Positions 7,130-15,097 of a stretch of 16,789 bases of DNA are shown in pieces; positions within the stretch are counted from its first letter, which is position 1, and each line of letters opens with the position of its first letter. Origin of the DNA: JBLIOB01 sp047639575. Lineage in GTDB: Bacteria; Bacteroidota; Bacteroidia; Flavobacteriales_D; Parvicellaceae. The stretch covers positions 1-16,789 of the forward strand of contig JBLIOB010000072.1 of assembly GCA_047639575.1 (NCBI GenBank), read 5' to 3'. The position numbers were made by a program, and so were the translations under genes. The notes under the pieces are model-generated. The model ran no database searches. It was not told the DNA's origin and saw nothing but the letters and a program-made list of their open reading frames with translations.

Positions 7130-8197
7130 TTATCTAATCACAATCTTTTTTGTAGATGAAACAAGTTCATTTACAATATTGATATTGTATACACCTGCAC
7201 CAAGTTGGCTAACATTAACTTGTTGCTGAGTTGCACCAGAGTTTATTACTTCCGTTGAAACAATTGCACCAAGCATATTAGTAATGGTCAAAGTAGCATC
7301 ATCCTTTAGATTAGACATATTAACTGTTAATATATCATTTACTGGATTCGGGAATACTGACATGTTGATCAAATCAGCTTCTTGAACTGAACTAGCCACA
7401 CCTGTTCCTGGAATCGGCTGATATCTCAAAACTGTTTGTGGGGTTCCACCCGCATCATCAGTAGTGGTTCCATAAATCAACACTGGTTCTTTCGTTTCTT
7501 CATCAAAATAGAAATAGTAATCATCATTCACATTTACAATTAAAGCCGGAGTTCCAAGAATCCAAGCTTTAATTTGAAAAGACTCAATAACATGTACCCG
7601 TATTACATCTTCAAATATTTCTGGCGGTCCTCCAAAAACTTGAGCAGGTAATTTCAAAGTACCGTAGGAATCTCCAACAGCTTGATAATTTCCATTATCA
7701 ATTGTTACAGAATCTTCACCTGCACCTAAAGAAGTCATATCTCCTGTATAAGTTTGAGCGTTACTTACTCCTGGATCAATCGGGAATATGTATCTCTCCC
7801 ACCCTGGTGTATAATAGATAGAAGCGTTGGCAGGATCTGTATACCCTAGTCTAGATATTGTGCTTGCTGTTGTAGAAAAGTATTCATATCCACCAGGAGT
7901 AGCGGCACTGGTTAAAGCTACTGTGGCAGTTGGGAAATTTGCCGCCTCAACAGTTCCTGAAGGATCTTCGTACCAAGCAGAAAAGCTACTCGCAGTGCTA
8001 ATCGACTGAAAATCCCAATCAACATTGGTTACTCCGCCTCCACCATCTGGATCAAATCCAAATGAATTCGCATTGTCGTAATTAAGCGTGTCTCCAACTG
8101 CTGGAATCTGATTAGTTGCTGTAATAGAAGGCAGCTGCGCAAACAACGACCCCGTATAAAGCACTGCACCAGTGATAATTAGTAAAGATTTTTTCAT
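7130..8197 (-). CDS. Secreted protein with T9SS type A sorting domain, function unknown
   Basis: A 355-residue exported protein. The signal peptide is MKKSLLIITGAVLYTGSLFA, and the mature chain begins near QLPSITATNQ. The N-terminal part has GVTNVDWDFQSIS and an ANFPTATV motif. The middle has a GDSYGTLKLPAQVF...VIRVHVIES block, then a tyrosine-rich strand (DDYYFYFDEETKEPVLIYG). The Por sorting domain covers about 276-355: SVFPNPVND, TITNMLGAIV, LGAGVYNINI and the basic end STKKIVIR. The protein at 9330-10364 shares the same order of motifs (VTWDYSTL, AADFPTSV, GHGTLLLGTNTYTNVLRVKV, a tyrosine-rich strand), so the two are paralogues. No catalytic motif is visible. The likely location is the cell surface or medium. 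It is single-gene, with its own terminator. Confidence 0.85.
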   Translation of the reverse strand: MKKSLLIITGAVLYTGSLFAQLPSITATNQIPAVGDTLNYDNANSFGFDPDGGGGVTNVDWDFQSISTASSFSAWYEDPSGTVEAANFPTATVALTSAATPGGYEYFSTTASTISRLGYTDPANASIYYTPGWERYIFPIDPGVSNAQTYTGDMTSLGAGEDSVTIDNGNYQAVGDSYGTLKLPAQVFGGPPEIFEDVIRVHVIESFQIKAWILGTPALIVNVNDDYYFYFDEETKEPVLIYGTTTDDAGGTPQTVLRYQPIPGTGVASSVQEADLINMSVFPNPVNDILTVNMSNLKDDATLTITNMLGAIVSTEVINSGATQQQVNVSQLGAGVYNINIVNELVSSTKKIVIR

Positions 8198-8500
8198 CGT
8201 TTTTATGTTAGAATGTGAAAATTTGACGTGGTTATAATTCGTTCAAAATATAAGTTACGTCATTCTGCGGGTAAAAAAAACAAGAGTCGGTATTGCATTT
8301 CAATTCTAACCTTAAACAACTCCATAAACAGCAATAAAAACAAAGGATTCATGCGGTAAACATATCATTTCAATCAAATTATCAAATTGAAAAATTTAAG
8401 TTTAAACAACAGATTAAAGTACTACCATAAATAGAATCTCATACTTGCAATCATTTGCCTATCTTCCTTACCACTATTTAACCTAATCTGACCTCATTTA
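8198..8500. other. 303-bp divergent intergenic region, no gene
   Basis: The region separates two divergent genes and should carry promoters for both. I see an imperfect -7 element for the leftward gene, TGACGT (8224-8229) mirrored by ACGTCA (8257-8262), and a TTTCAAT/ATTGAAA inverted repeat (8368-8374 and 8386-8392). No convincing promoter for the rightward gene was found. There is no RNA gene that I can recognise. Confidence 0.5.
8244..8252 (-). promoter_or_regulatory. Weak candidate -7 element for the 7130-8197 gene
   Basis: On the minus strand this reads TATATTTTG, one base longer than the TAnnTTTG consensus, about 47 nt before the start codon, a distance like that of the trxB candidate. 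The match is imperfect. Confidence 0.22.
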
Positions 8501-9214
8501 ATGCCTAAAGAAAAATTCACAAAACAAGAAAGAATAGAACGTTTACAGTTGGCAAAAGAGCGTAAACAAAAAATTGAAGAGCAACGAATTAAGAACGTAA
8601 ATAATAAAGCTAAATTATTCTTAGGTCCAGTAGGGAAGGCAATTAAATTAATAGCTATTCTTGTTGCTCTGCTTTCCATTACACAGTTAGTTGACGGATT
8701 ACTAACCCCTGTTTTCGAAACAAATGAAACATTTGGAGCCCAAGCTGAAACCATTGACTTAGTCACCCCTGACGGCTGGGCATTTCCAGCTACATTCCAT
8801 CAGGTGTTTTTAAATGAAGCTAAGACTTCCGTACTGCTAATGCACAACGTACATTATCTGGTTCTTGAAGAAGGCGGCACGCTGCAGGTTGGGCGTTCGC
8901 CTATTTTTAATGCTCCGATATCATTTATAACTGGAAATGACCGAGTTAACTTTCAACAAGATATAGAACGAGATATTTACATGATGTACGTCATACCAAT
9001 AATGACTTTGTTTTTTGCGCTAATTGCGATTTTCCTAAATCCCGCATCAAACATGCAAACGGTAAATTTTAGCTACGCAAATCTAGTTTTGATGCCCCTT
9101 GCATTCATTATAATTCTGATACTAACCTTTTCGCAAATGGGACAGATTAATGCAAGTATTGACATTTACTCACTTGACGTCTCTGGAACCCAACTAATAT
9201 TTAAAGAGTCTTAG
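8501..9214 (+). CDS. Unrecognised three-helix membrane protein
   Basis: I do not recognise a family for this 237-residue protein. The first 38 or so residues are strongly charged (MPKEKFTKQERIERL, then lysine, glutamate and glutamine-rich) and look like a cytoplasmic amphipathic helix or coiled coil. A first membrane helix lies at about 47-69 (AIKLIAILVALLSI...). A soluble segment of about 90 residues follows (71-158), predicted outside, with beta-rich VFLNEAKTSVLLMHNVHYLVLEEGGTLQVGRSP. Two more helices lie at about 160-180 and 192-211. The short tail is polar. The overall shape is a small inner-membrane protein with one periplasmic domain. It is preceded by a divergent T9SS protein and followed, on the same strand, by that protein's paralogue 115 nt later, so a link with them is possible but unproven. 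No RBS decides the start; the ATG at 8501 is the first in frame. Confidence 0.75.
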   Translation: MPKEKFTKQERIERLQLAKERKQKIEEQRIKNVNNKAKLFLGPVGKAIKLIAILVALLSITQLVDGLLTPVFETNETFGAQAETIDLVTPDGWAFPATFHQVFLNEAKTSVLLMHNVHYLVLEEGGTLQVGRSPIFNAPISFITGNDRVNFQQDIERDIYMMYVIPIMTLFFALIAIFLNPASNMQTVNFSYANLVLMPLAFIIILILTFSQMGQINASIDIYSLDVSGTQLIFKES

Positions 9215-9329
9215 TTAAAATATATAACCCTAAATACGACCGTTCACAACTAAAATGCATCCGTTAGTTTAATTAAGTCCTCCTAATCCTCTATTTTTTA
9301 GTTTCTTTAGGTATACTAACAAAAAACAT

Positions 9330-10364
9330 ATGAAAAAATCTATACTATCAATTTGCTTACTTTCAAGTTCTTTTGCGTTATTCGCTCAAGTCCCTACCTT
9401 GACATCTAGCAATATCAATCCAATAGCATCCGTGCATACTTTTTATGTTGCTGATTCGAATGCATCGAATTTAGATGCTGTAGTTGGAGCAGGCGTAACT
9501 TGGGATTATTCCACTTTACAAGGATACGCCACAACTGTTGACAATAATATATTGGATGCAACAACTGCTGCGAACGCGGCTGATTTTCCAACTAGCGTAA
9601 AAGCTGATGAACTTCAAGGAAACTTTATGATTTACCAAAACCAAGTGGTTGACAGTATTTTTGCGCAAGGTTATACATTTTCTGAGCCAAGCATTGGTGA
9701 TGCACTTATTGTGATGAGTGGAGACGAAGCGAAGGTTATGCAATACCCTTTTACTTTTGGAAATACATTTTCTGATTCGTTAGCAGGAACTCTTGACATT
9801 GTAGGGCCTACACCAGTTTCTGGAGGTTTTTCTGGATTAGTCATTGCAGTAGCAGACGGACATGGAACATTGCTTTTAGGTACTAATACCTATACGAATG
9901 TTCTAAGAGTAAAAGTAACTGAAGACTCTGAGGCAGATTTAGGAATTTTTGGAACTGTTGATGTAGATAGAGTTCAGTATTACTATTATCAACCTGGATC
10001 ACAAAATTTCCCAGTGTTTATTCATACAAATCTGAATGCATTAGGAAATTCACAAACAGTTGTTTACAGTCAAGATTTACTTTCAATTTTAAGCACTGCT
10101 GAGTTAAGCGAAAATGTTTCGGTAAATATTTATCCGAATCCAGTTTCTGATCAAATGACGATCCAACTATCTTCCAATGCAAACTTTAATACAGAGATCT
10201 CTATTAAAGACATATTAGGAAAAACAGTTATTTCTAGAAATCAGTTGATTAAAACTGGAAACAACACAATTAATTTAAATGCTAACAACCTAAGATCTGG
10301 AGTTTACATGGTAAACATTAGTTCAGGTGAATCTCAAATTACTAAGAAGATTGTAGTTAGATAA
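9330..10364 (+). CDS. Secreted protein with T9SS type A sorting domain, paralogue of the 7130-8197 product
   Basis: A 344-residue exported protein. The signal peptide is MKKSILSICLLSSSFALFAQ, with the mature start near VPTLTSSN. It shares with the 7130-8197 product a GAGVTWDYSTL motif (53-63), AADFPTSV (83-90), a GHGTLLLGTNTYTNVLRVKV block (177-196) and a tyrosine-rich strand (VQYYYYQPG). The Por sorting domain covers about 262-344: NIYPNPVSD, IKDILGKTVIS, LRSGVYMVNI and the end ITKKIVVR. The body shows no enzyme motif. Export to the surface or medium by the type IX system is inferred from the C-terminal domain. It has a strong terminator of its own and lies 115 nt after the membrane-protein gene at 8501-9214. 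Confidence 0.85.
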   Translation: MKKSILSICLLSSSFALFAQVPTLTSSNINPIASVHTFYVADSNASNLDAVVGAGVTWDYSTLQGYATTVDNNILDATTAANAADFPTSVKADELQGNFMIYQNQVVDSIFAQGYTFSEPSIGDALIVMSGDEAKVMQYPFTFGNTFSDSLAGTLDIVGPTPVSGGFSGLVIAVADGHGTLLLGTNTYTNVLRVKVTEDSEADLGIFGTVDVDRVQYYYYQPGSQNFPVFIHTNLNALGNSQTVVYSQDLLSILSTAELSENVSVNIYPNPVSDQMTIQLSSNANFNTEISIKDILGKTVISRNQLIKTGNNTINLNANNLRSGVYMVNISSGESQITKKIVVR

Positions 10365-10382
10365 CATTACAAAACGTTACTA

Positions 10383-10422
10383 AGTCCCGTTTAAATTCAT
10401 TTTTAGACGGGGCTTTTTTTTG
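10383..10422 (+). terminator. Rho-independent terminator after the 9330-10364 gene
   Basis: AGTCCCGT (10383-10390) pairs with ACGGGGCT (10407-10414), 8 bp with one G-U pair, followed by a run of T bases to 10422. It begins 18 nt past the stop codon and sits in the convergent gap before the minus-strand gene ending at 10439. Confidence 0.88.
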
Positions 10423-10438
10423 CCCAAGAATTAAGCCG

Positions 10439-12400
10439 TCAGATTCGTAATCCCAGAATACAGACATCATCGATCTGTTCCAAATCACCTCTCCATATAT
10501 CAAACTCTGTCGTAAGCATCTCGCGCTGGCGATTCATTCGTTCTTTGGAAATTTTCATTAAAAACTTCTTCAACTTCAATGCTTTGTATTTTTTAGACCT
10601 CTCTCCACCAAATTGATCAACAAACCCATCCGACAAAAGGTAAACGAGGTCACCAGTTTTAAGCTGGAATTCCCATTGTCTAAATGGCTCGAAAGAGTCG
10701 TACATCCCAATTGGTTGTCTGCTTGCTTTGACATCATTTAAAATGAGAGCATTTCCTTCGTCAATAGTAACTCGATCTGCTTCTTTGAATTCTTTATCAG
10801 AAACAATCCAAATCGGGTTATTCGCGCCAGCCCATTTCAGGGTTTTGGCTTTTGGATTATAGGAGCAAAGAGATACATCCATACCATCTCTTACATTCTT
10901 ACCAGATCTTTCAAATGTTTTTATAACAAGATCTTTCGTCTTTTCTAATATTTCTGCCGGGTCAGTTAGTCTAAATTCTTTAGTTGCTGAGTTTAGTGCA
11001 TTGCTACATACAACCGAAACTAGAGCACCAGGAACTCCGTGACCTGTGCAATCGCCAACTGCGAAGAGTATTTGATCATCAATAACTTCCATCCAATAAA
11101 AGTCTCCAGAAACCACATCCTTCGGTTTAAACAATACGAAACTATCTTCCAAATTACGTTTGAATTGATCCATCGATGGAAGAATTGCTTGCTGCAATCG
11201 TTTTGCGTAATTAATGCTATCTGTTATTTCTCGGTTCTTTTCTTCGACATGCTTATTTACCTGTTTCAGTGCTTGATTCGTGCGTTTTCTGTTCTTTGAA
11301 TTTCTCAAAACCAGAATTAGAAAAACCAAGACCGCTGCGAGCACCACCCCTAGAATCACAAACATAAATGTCCGCTGCTGGCTTTCTAATTTTTTTTCCT
11401 TAAGCTGATCTTCAAACACTTGAATACCATGCAAAACTTCCATTTCGGCAATTTTGTTTGAGTTTTCTGCCGAATAAAGACTGTCTGAAATTGCTAAATT
11501 TAGTTTGAGCATTTTCAAAGCCATTACTGGATCACCCTGCTTTTCATAGACATCTGCCATTAACTCATACAACTCTTCAAGTTCAGCTGCTGCATTGATC
11601 CTTGTCAAGATCTTTAACGATTGGTTAAAGTATCTGTTCGCTGCATCATAAGCCTCAAGCCTACTGTTGAGGTCGCCTAATGCACAATAAATATTGGACT
11701 GCTGCCATTCATCCTGAGCCTTAAAGGCTAGAGATAATGCTGAATCCAAATAAGATGTTGCTAAATCATATTTTTCTTGTTCTAAATAAGTTTCGCCAAT
11801 ATTCCCCATTAAAAGACTTTGCCCGTCAATTACGTTTTGGGCTTTATCTATCGCCAATGCCTTGAAGTAATATACTAAAGCACTATCATATTCGATTTTA
11901 TCTGCATAGCAATTAGCAATATTATTATGGCAAATTGACACACCACCACTATCATTGATTGATTGATAGTATTTCTTGGCTGATCTAGTAACTTCAAGCG
12001 CTTGTATATAATTTGACTGGTAATAATGAATTACACCAATGTTGATGTTCATTCCGGCTACACCATTTTCGTCCCCTTTTAGTTCATAGATTCTAAGCAT
12101 CTCATAATTCAACCTTTGTGCTTCCGCATAATCCCCCAAATAATCTTTAGCAGCCCCCATCACGTCTAAACTTCTAATGATTCCATTATCATAGTTGATT
12201 TCTAAAGATTGGGCGTAGGTTCTACTTGACATGTTATAAGCAACGTAGAAATTTGTTTCAATCTCTACTTCTGCTTTTAATATATCCTCGTGAATTAATA
12301 AGGTGTCGATGCTAGCCAACATGGACAAAGGAAGGAACAGGACTAAAATTAGATATGCAAAATGGCGCTTCACTGTGTTAAAGTAATAAATCCATACCAT
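10439..12400 (-). CDS. TPR-repeat membrane protein with C-terminal PP2C/SpoIIE phosphatase domain
   Basis: A 653-residue signalling protein. An N-terminal signal (KRHFAYLILVLFLPLSMLAS) leads to tetratricopeptide repeats at about 75-310 (for example YLGDYAEAQRLNYEML, YDSALVYYFKALAI, YDAANRYFNQSLKIL) that should lie in the periplasm. One membrane helix (about 344-366) and a charged linker follow, with EITDSINYAKRLQQAILP at 391-408. The SpoIIE-type Ser/Thr phosphatase domain then runs to the end: SGDFYW (431-436), GDCTGHGVPGAL (449-460), DGMD (505-508), LLSDGFVDQ (588-596) and QIDDV (642-646). The metal-binding aspartates are present, so it should be active. This layout is common in Bacteroidota and is thought to pass envelope signals to anti-sigma-antagonist type partners. 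No such partner is next to it. The start may be the ATG at 12400 or the GTG at 12373, which would put the signal peptide at the very N-terminus. Confidence 0.92.
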   Translation of the reverse strand: MVWIYYFNTVKRHFAYLILVLFLPLSMLASIDTLLIHEDILKAEVEIETNFYVAYNMSSRTYAQSLEINYDNGIIRSLDVMGAAKDYLGDYAEAQRLNYEMLRIYELKGDENGVAGMNINIGVIHYYQSNYIQALEVTRSAKKYYQSINDSGGVSICHNNIANCYADKIEYDSALVYYFKALAIDKAQNVIDGQSLLMGNIGETYLEQEKYDLATSYLDSALSLAFKAQDEWQQSNIYCALGDLNSRLEAYDAANRYFNQSLKILTRINAAAELEELYELMADVYEKQGDPVMALKMLKLNLAISDSLYSAENSNKIAEMEVLHGIQVFEDQLKEKKLESQQRTFMFVILGVVLAAVLVFLILVLRNSKNRKRTNQALKQVNKHVEEKNREITDSINYAKRLQQAILPSMDQFKRNLEDSFVLFKPKDVVSGDFYWMEVIDDQILFAVGDCTGHGVPGALVSVVCSNALNSATKEFRLTDPAEILEKTKDLVIKTFERSGKNVRDGMDVSLCSYNPKAKTLKWAGANNPIWIVSDKEFKEADRVTIDEGNALILNDVKASRQPIGMYDSFEPFRQWEFQLKTGDLVYLLSDGFVDQFGGERSKKYKALKLKKFLMKISKERMNRQREMLTTEFDIWRGDLEQIDDVCILGLRI

Positions 12401-12508
12401 TCATTTCAAAATTTGACCGAAATCGAAGCTGTTTTCACATTGACCAACAATCTGACAATCTGTTTTAATCGAATTACGTACTTTGTTGGTCTACCTTTAT
12501 TCCTACTT

Positions 12509-13528
12509 ATGAAATACTCTTTGTTCTTAGTCGTATTCGGCCTGTCTTTTTGTGGATTTGCTCAGATCCCACCGGGTTACTATGATTTAGCCGCAGGGAA
12601 AACGGGCGAAACATTACGGACTTCTTTAAAAGGAATTATTGATGCGCATACGGTATATAGCTATAGTGACTTATGGACTCATTTCTCCTCTACAGACAAT
12701 AATTCGGGATTAGTTTGGGATATGTATTCAGATGTTCCATCGGGAACGCCTAGTTATACGTATGCTTTTGGAACAGACCAATGTGGTTCTTATAGTGCTG
12801 AAGGAGATTGCTACAATCGAGAACATTCAGTCCCTCAAAGTTGGTTTGGCAGTGCTTCTCCAATGTATTCTGATTTATTTCACATATATCCTACGGATGG
12901 ATTCGTAAATGGTCAACGCGGTAGTTTTCCTTTTGGTGAAGTAGGAAGTGCAACAAGTACTACAAGCAACGGAAGTAAGGTTGGACCAAGTAATTTCCCA
13001 GGATATTCTGGAACCGTTTTTGAACCAATCGATGAGTACAAAGGAGATTTTGCTAGAACCTATTTTTATATGATGACTCGATACAAAGGAAGTATCAGCG
13101 GATGGTCTAGTGACATGTTCACAAGTGACAATTTATCTTCATGGGCAGAAAACCTACTTCTTTCTTGGTCATTGGCAGATCCTGTTAGTGCCAAAGAAAC
13201 GGCTCGGAACAATGCAATTTATTGGATTCAAGGGAATAGAAACCCATTCATAGATGATCCAACTTGGATTGAAAGTATTTGGGGACCTACTGCAGCAATT
13301 ATGGAGCTTTACACTCCAAAAGTAAGCGCGTTTGTAAATGGAAATGTTATGACTATTAACAACTTTAAAAACGAAGATATGACATTAGAAATTTACAATC
13401 TGGTTGGCGAGTTAATACTTAGTAATCAAATTGTTAACGGAATTTCAACGCGATCGGTTAATTTCCCAAAAGGACTGTATATAGCATCATTCAGAAGCGA
13501 AAATTACACACTAAAGTTTACACTTTAG
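12509..13528 (+). CDS. Secreted endonuclease I family nuclease with C-terminal T9SS-like domain
   Basis: The ATG at 12509 is chosen because it begins a clean signal peptide (MKYSLFLVVFGLSFCGFAQ). The longer frame from 12362 would add about 49 residues that overlap the divergent gene. The 339-residue product has the endonuclease I (EndA/NucM) core: GDCYNREHSVPQSWF (99-113) with the probable catalytic His106, DLFHIYPTDG (122-131), VNGQRG (133-138), a FEP-DEYKGDFART segment (171-184) and GNRNPFIDDP (242-251). This family cuts DNA and sometimes RNA nonspecifically. Cys92 and Cys101 could form a disulfide. The last 65 or so residues (FVNGNVMTINNF, LEIYNLVGELI, FPKGLYIASF, YTLKFTL) resemble a type IX sorting domain but lack the usual YPNP opening. 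A role in digesting extracellular DNA for nutrients is likely. Confidence 0.9.
   Translation: MKYSLFLVVFGLSFCGFAQIPPGYYDLAAGKTGETLRTSLKGIIDAHTVYSYSDLWTHFSSTDNNSGLVWDMYSDVPSGTPSYTYAFGTDQCGSYSAEGDCYNREHSVPQSWFGSASPMYSDLFHIYPTDGFVNGQRGSFPFGEVGSATSTTSNGSKVGPSNFPGYSGTVFEPIDEYKGDFARTYFYMMTRYKGSISGWSSDMFTSDNLSSWAENLLLSWSLADPVSAKETARNNAIYWIQGNRNPFIDDPTWIESIWGPTAAIMELYTPKVSAFVNGNVMTINNFKNEDMTLEIYNLVGELILSNQIVNGISTRSVNFPKGLYIASFRSENYTLKFTL
13511..13528 (+). terminator. Hairpin spanning the end of the nuclease gene
   Basis: CTAAAGT (13511-13517) and ACTTTAG (13522-13528) form a perfect 7-bp stem with a TTAC loop and include the stop codon. A T run occurs only at about 13551-13560, too far for a standard terminator. 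Confidence 0.3.
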
Positions 13529-13573
13529 CTTTAATCCTATTGTAGTTAAATTATTTTTTTCATTTTTGCATTC

Positions 13574-14296
13574 GTGATTTGGATAATTCTTAGGCCCTTT
13601 ATAATAGTTTTCTGTGTACTATGGACGATCATATGTTTTGTGATTTCGTTCATTTTCAGAATTGTTACGTTTAGTGAGTATACGGTTGTATTCCTTGCTA
13701 AGTACTTATGGGGGCCAGGCCTGTTATTTTTCTCTGGAATCTTGCTTAAAGTACGTGGAACTGAAAACGTTTCAAAAGATCGAAACTTCATTTTCGTCAG
13801 TAATCACCAATCTTTATTAGATATAATTGTGCTTTTCGTTTCATCACCAACTTTCATGTATTTCATTGCAAAGCATGAACTTAAAAAAATGCCAATTGTA
13901 GGATGGGGCATTAAAGCAACAGGGATGATATATATTGACCGATCTCAAAGAAAAGGCGCGTTAGAAAGCATGCGAATGGCAGGAGACAAAGCTAAAAATC
14001 AGAAAAAAAACATTGTCACTTTTGCAGAAGGCTCCAGAAGCGAAGTAGGTAAAATTGGAAAATTCAAAAGAGGAGCATTTTTCATTTCAAAAGAAAGCGA
14101 TTTAGACATAATCCCAGTGGCAATTAAAGACACTGGAAAACATTGGCCGCTGAAAAGTTTAAAAGTAAGAGGAGGCCGGGTGAATATCATTTATGGTGAA
14201 CCAATTTCGCCTCAGGATCATTTGGAAAAATCAACAGAAGAATATGCTGTATTCGTCCAAAAGGAAGTAGAAAGATTATACGCTAGTATTCAATAG
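13574..14296 (+). CDS. 1-acyl-sn-glycerol-3-phosphate acyltransferase (PlsC-like)
   Basis: This 240-residue membrane enzyme should transfer an acyl chain to the 2-position of lysophosphatidic acid, making phosphatidic acid for phospholipid synthesis. Two hydrophobic stretches (about 4-30 and 36-58) anchor the N-terminus. The acyltransferase blocks are all visible: NHQSLLD (77-83, the HX4D catalytic motif), GMIYIDRSQRK (117-127), FAEGSRS (150-156, glycerophosphate binding) and IIPVAIKDTG (179-188). The length fits the family. The start is a GTG at 13574; no in-frame ATG lies nearby. It follows the nuclease gene by 45 nt. Its last 14 bases overlap the last codons of the convergent DUF2797 gene. 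The substrate within the LPLAT superfamily is an inference. An ornithine-lipid type acyltransferase is a possible alternative. Confidence 0.88.
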   Translation: MIWIILRPFIIVFCVLWTIICFVISFIFRIVTFSEYTVVFLAKYLWGPGLLFFSGILLKVRGTENVSKDRNFIFVSNHQSLLDIIVLFVSSPTFMYFIAKHELKKMPIVGWGIKATGMIYIDRSQRKGALESMRMAGDKAKNQKKNIVTFAEGSRSEVGKIGKFKRGAFFISKESDLDIIPVAIKDTGKHWPLKSLKVRGGRVNIIYGEPISPQDHLEKSTEEYAVFVQKEVERLYASIQ

Positions 14297-15095
14297 AAAT
14301 TCTATACCCCGCATGGCTTCTTATGTTCATCACGGTCTCGTCATCAAAAATCAAATACTGCCCTTTTATTCCATTTAACTTTTTCTCAATAGTTGGAACT
14401 TTATCCAATTTCATGCTTTTAACCTTGTCTGGATATCCGATTACTGGATAGTTAATGTGAGTTACCTCATCATTATCTGAAATAAAATCATAATACTCTT
14501 CTGGTAAAAGCGCTATGGCCTCATCCTTTTTTTCGAGCATATCCTCATCCGAATTCAAGTTTTTAAGCATGTTCCTCCAATTTGTTTTATCAGACATGTG
14601 AGCTTTTAATTCCACCTCTATCAACCCCGCTAATTGCCGATAAGGAACCTCAGCAAGAATAATAGCTTCCACCGCTCCTTGATCTATCCATCGAGTGGGC
14701 ACCTGCGTGTCTCTCGTTACTCCAACTTTAACTCCGCTGGTCTTGGATAAATAAACAATATGCGGCTGAAGATGATGTTTTCGTTCCCACTCTTCGTCAC
14801 GAAGAGCAATTCCTTCATGAATTCTACTTAATTCTGGACGGATAATGCTTGGCACCGCCATTGGGGAAGACATAAAAGCTTCGTAGCTCATTCCGTCTCC
14901 AAACGTTTTGTTAATTTTCTTCCCGGATACAACACAATTGATTTGGTTTTGAAATTCAATTTTAATTGTTTGTCCAACCAAGCCAGTCATTTCAACCATT
15001 GAGTCTGGTGCTAGAATATCATATAACGGCAATGAATAATGAACTTCATCTTTAAGTTCAGTCCTCATTTTTCTAATATTTCCTTCGTATTTCAT
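14283..15095 (-). CDS. DUF2797 family protein with a degenerate zinc ribbon
   Basis: A 270-residue cytoplasmic protein with no signal peptide. The family core is clear: KPELS-like RPELSRIHEGIALRDEEW (86-103), PHIVYLS (111-117), VKVGVTRDTQVPTRWIDQGA (122-141), YRQLAGLIEVELK (152-164) and SDKTNWRNML (168-177). From memory, related Bacteroidota proteins have two CxxC pairs just before the PELS-like motif (about as CLNCG and CKSC). Here the pairs read CVVSG (54-58) and SYEA (70-73). Cys54 is the only cysteine in the whole protein, so the zinc site appears lost while the rest is conserved. The molecular function of the family is not established, and I give none. The gene starts 2 nt after the fadH stop, so the two are probably one operon. 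Its 3' end overlaps the plsC-like gene by 14 bp. Confidence 0.82.
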   Translation of the reverse strand: MKYEGNIRKMRTELKDEVHYSLPLYDILAPDSMVEMTGLVGQTIKIEFQNQINCVVSGKKINKTFGDGMSYEAFMSSPMAVPSIIRPELSRIHEGIALRDEEWERKHHLQPHIVYLSKTSGVKVGVTRDTQVPTRWIDQGAVEAIILAEVPYRQLAGLIEVELKAHMSDKTNWRNMLKNLNSDEDMLEKKDEAIALLPEEYYDFISDNDEVTHINYPVIGYPDKVKSMKLDKVPTIEKKLNGIKGQYLIFDDETVMNIRSHAGYRISIEY

Positions 15096-15097
15096 AA

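Noticed and set aside
12362..12508. Longer nuclease frame starting at 12362
   Set aside because: The added 49 residues have no family similarity, overlap the divergent phosphatase gene and would bury the signal peptide that begins at 12509.
10439..13528. Phosphatase plus secreted nuclease as a defence or toxin system
   Set aside because: The two genes are divergent, the nuclease is a typical exported endonuclease I enzyme, and no immunity or effector gene accompanies them.
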